Assembly: GCA_947501845.1 (NCBI GenBank)
Contig: CANMXP010000027.1
Coordinates: forward strand, 1 to 58,711
Source: an uncultured Flavobacteriaceae bacterium
GTDB lineage: Bacteria; Bacteroidota; Bacteroidia; Flavobacteriales; Flavobacteriaceae
Reading direction: 5' to 3'
Length of the DNA stretch: 58,711 bases
This document shows, one piece after another, positions 57,088 to 58,711 of the stretch (position 1 is its first letter; every line of letters starts with the position of its first letter). Both the position numbers and the translations under genes were made by a program. The notes under the pieces were generated by a model. It was not told the origin of the DNA. It did not search any database and saw only the letters and a program-made list of their open reading frames with translations.

Positions 57088-57813
57088 CTAATTCGTAGTA
57101 AGGCTCCATACCTGACCTATGGTTATGCCACCTTTTCCATCCTTGGCAACGACCTTCCAGTAGTAAGTGGTCGCAGCAGTAAGGGAAGAAGCCACGTAAT
57201 CTTTGCTCGGGTGGTCGGATACCACCAAAGTTGTTGGAGAGGGGTTGGTGTCTAAGTAAATATCAAATGTCAGGCTGTCTCCGTCCACATCTGTTGCTCC
57301 CCACATTAAGGACGCCGAGGTCCCTTGAACGGTTCCGTTCATTTCAGGTTTCAGTAATAAAGGTGCAAAAGGTAAGTGATTCTCTTCACCAAAGCCCTCG
57401 GTATAAAGCTGGAATACTGACGAAAAATCGCTAGAGGCATTCTTACTATCGTTAGCCTTGACTCTCCAGTAGTAGGCCTTGTCTCTCTCCAGTAATATAG
57501 TCCTACTAGTAGTTGTAAGGTTGTTGACACTATGTGTTATTTGGGTGAACTCAGCGTTCAGGGACACCTCAATAGTATACTTTATGGCATCCTCATCTGC
57601 ATCCGTAGAAGCTGACCAGCTAAATTCAAGATTATTGTCTATGCACAGCAGGTTATTCTCGGGGGCCGATAAAACAGGTGTCGTTGGCGCATTATTGCTT
57701 GTTGGCCCTGGGTCTGGGTCTGGGTCTGGACCTGGGTTGGGGGCATCACTACCTCCGCCACCGCAAGCAAACATAAGGGCTGTAATCACCGTAGCAAACA
57801 AAAATTTTTTCAT
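57088..57813 (-). CDS. Lipoprotein with FN3-like modules
   Basis: 241 aa from MKKFLFATVITALMFAC; an upstream in-frame start adds 11 lysine-rich residues before the signal and is less likely. The lipobox is LMFAC, followed by a G-rich and DP-repeat linker (PGPDPDPDPGP) that suits surface export. Two FN3-like modules follow (LEFSWSASTDADEDAIKYT, YYWRVKANDS; LMWGATDVDGDSLTFDIYLD, YYWKVVAKDG), similar to those in the FISUMP proteins but without a FISUMP domain. Possibly a glycan-binding accessory or truncated relative. Confidence 0.75.
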   Translation of the reverse strand: MKKFLFATVITALMFACGGGGSDAPNPGPDPDPDPGPTSNNAPTTPVLSAPENNLLCIDNNLEFSWSASTDADEDAIKYTIEVSLNAEFTQITHSVNNLTTTSRTILLERDKAYYWRVKANDSKNASSDFSSVFQLYTEGFGEENHLPFAPLLLKPEMNGTVQGTSASLMWGATDVDGDSLTFDIYLDTNPSPTTLVVSDHPSKDYVASSLTAATTYYWKVVAKDGKGGITIGQVWSLTTN

Positions 57814-57846
57814 AGTTTTCTTTTTTATTGTTTCTTTTTTTATCAT

Positions 57847-58540
57847 TTCTTTATTATTTTTTTAGAACCTTAGATCTGTAACCTCCCATTTGTAGAGACA
57901 TCGTCTTGAGGAAAACAGAAAGGACTACTATAAACTTCCTAATTGTGGGGTTTGGGTAACCGAGACGAATCCTATCCGTTGTCTTGTTAAATAGGCTCTC
58001 ACAGAAAACACTCATGTTTGCAAAAAACATAAGCATAAAAACAGGATACATAATCGCATTTTTTTCTATTCATATTCTTTTTTTAATTAATACTATAGGC
58101 TATCTTTTCCTAACTATTACTCTATTAAAATTGGTTTTGATTTTACATACTATAGTAACAAATAGAATAATTGATGTATTAGCCACGCTAACAAAATTAA
58201 TGGAATAAGAAAGCTTAGATTCATATATAAATTTCATATTGGGGGTATAAACTGTTCAATTCATTAAAAAAAAGACATGAGACATAGAAAAACCTAATAT
58301 TATTCTAAATTTCCCACTACATAAGTATGAAAAAACTGTTTTTGTTGAAATAAATTTAAAAGCTGATTCCTCCCTTTTCTTGAAGGTTTCTTGAAAGTAG
58401 CACGCTTAACATTGTAGAATGCTTAGCTTTAACTAATACTTTTATATATAGTCAAAGCGCCAACAAGAAGGGCTACATATCTATTATGCTACATTCTCCT
58501 TAACTATTTTTAAATTAAGGATGGATTGCTTTGTTGTCTA
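57847..58540. other. Intergenic stretch between the lipoprotein gene and the GH97 fragment
   Basis: About 690 bp, AT-rich. Short frames on both strands lack family similarity, promoter context or coding character; no RNA gene or repeat was recognised. Confidence 0.4.
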
Positions 58541-58711
58541 CTATAAAGCGTGAATATATAAAGCAAGCCCATTCTCTTTTAGCATCTGGTGACTTATAAT
58601 GTCGCTAGCACTAACTTCTCTCGTTTCAATATTTACTTTAGTCAAAGATGTGCTATTTTCATCATCTGAATAAATAGTAGCCTCATACGTCTTCTCTGGA
58701 TCCAGAAAATC
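58541..58711 (-). CDS. C-terminal end of a probable GH97 glycoside hydrolase (partial)
   Basis: 57 codons including the stop, continuing beyond the window edge. The segment FLDPEKTYEATIYSDDEN, then VSASDIISHQMLKENGLALYI, matches the C-terminal beta-sandwich of GH97 (SusB-like) enzymes in pattern. GH97 enzymes are exo-acting alpha-glucosidases or alpha-galactosidases. It lies upstream of the PUL genes on the same strand, so it probably serves the same glycan pathway. Confidence 0.65.
   Translation of the reverse strand, partial: DFLDPEKTYEATIYSDDENSTSLTKVNIETREVSASDIISHQMLKENGLALYIHAL

Noticed and set aside
57854-58208. Small frames on both strands (65 and 74 aa) beside the 252-aa lipoprotein gene
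   Set aside because: They overlap each other, lack promoter or terminator, and show no recognisable domain.
1-58711. CRISPR array, tRNA or rRNA genes
   Set aside because: No short regularly spaced repeats, tRNA cloverleaf or rRNA sequence was recognised. The repeats present are the kilobase-scale cassette duplications.

Overview
The window reads as a chromosome segment of a Bacteroidota bacterium, most likely Flavobacteriaceae. It is AT-rich, has SusC/SusD outer-membrane pairs, FISUMP lipoproteins, a DUF1735 lipoprotein, a type A T9SS sorting tail, and promoters of the Bacteroidota type (TTTG, about 20 bp, TAnnTTTG). Almost every real gene is on the minus strand, so the biological order runs from high to low coordinates.

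Right part (38.5-58.7 kb) is a polysaccharide-utilisation-like locus. On the minus strand it holds the C-terminus of a probable GH97 glycosidase, an FN3-like lipoprotein, a 990-aa beta-helix T9SS protein, two FISUMP lipoproteins, two SusC/SusD pairs and a DUF1735 lipoprotein, closed by a terminator. Middle part (29.1-38.4 kb) is a three-gene operon: a 1005-aa secreted YD/RHS-type protein, a small lipocalin-like protein, and a 1742-aa RHS protein (signal peptide, DUF6443, YD repeats, lectin-like domain, core motif, toxin tip). The RHS gene is followed by an Imm26-like immunity gene.

Left part (1-30.6 kb) is the most unusual region: an array of RHS toxin-tip cassettes behind the one complete RHS gene. 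Each cassette is a start-less RHS tip, its immunity gene, and a 5.4-5.8 kb element. The element carries a convergent XRE regulator, a P-loop primase/helicase-like ATPase, two overlapping tyrosine recombinases, a small conserved protein, in one family an ORF6N protein, and a highly structured non-coding region. On the minus strand the order is RHS core, tip315-imm-B2, tip315-imm-B1, tip222-imm-A2, tip222-imm-A1, tip303-imm, then a remnant of a fifth element at the window start. Cassettes are tandem duplicates in pairs, with units of 6948 and 7300 bp.

Every cassette begins at DNA encoding the RHS motif [13 protein letters not shown]. In the intact gene this DNA is a perfect 8-bp inverted repeat (TATCCTTT, 13 bp, AAAGGATA), the layout of a tyrosine-recombinase core site. 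Sequence differences place the exchange point in about 6 bp inside it. The inferred system is integron-like: self-mobile toxin/immunity cassettes enter the coding sequence of an RHS gene, replace the expressed toxin tip in frame, and push older tips downstream as a silent, start-less archive. The sequence shows the layout and junctions; movement itself is inferred.
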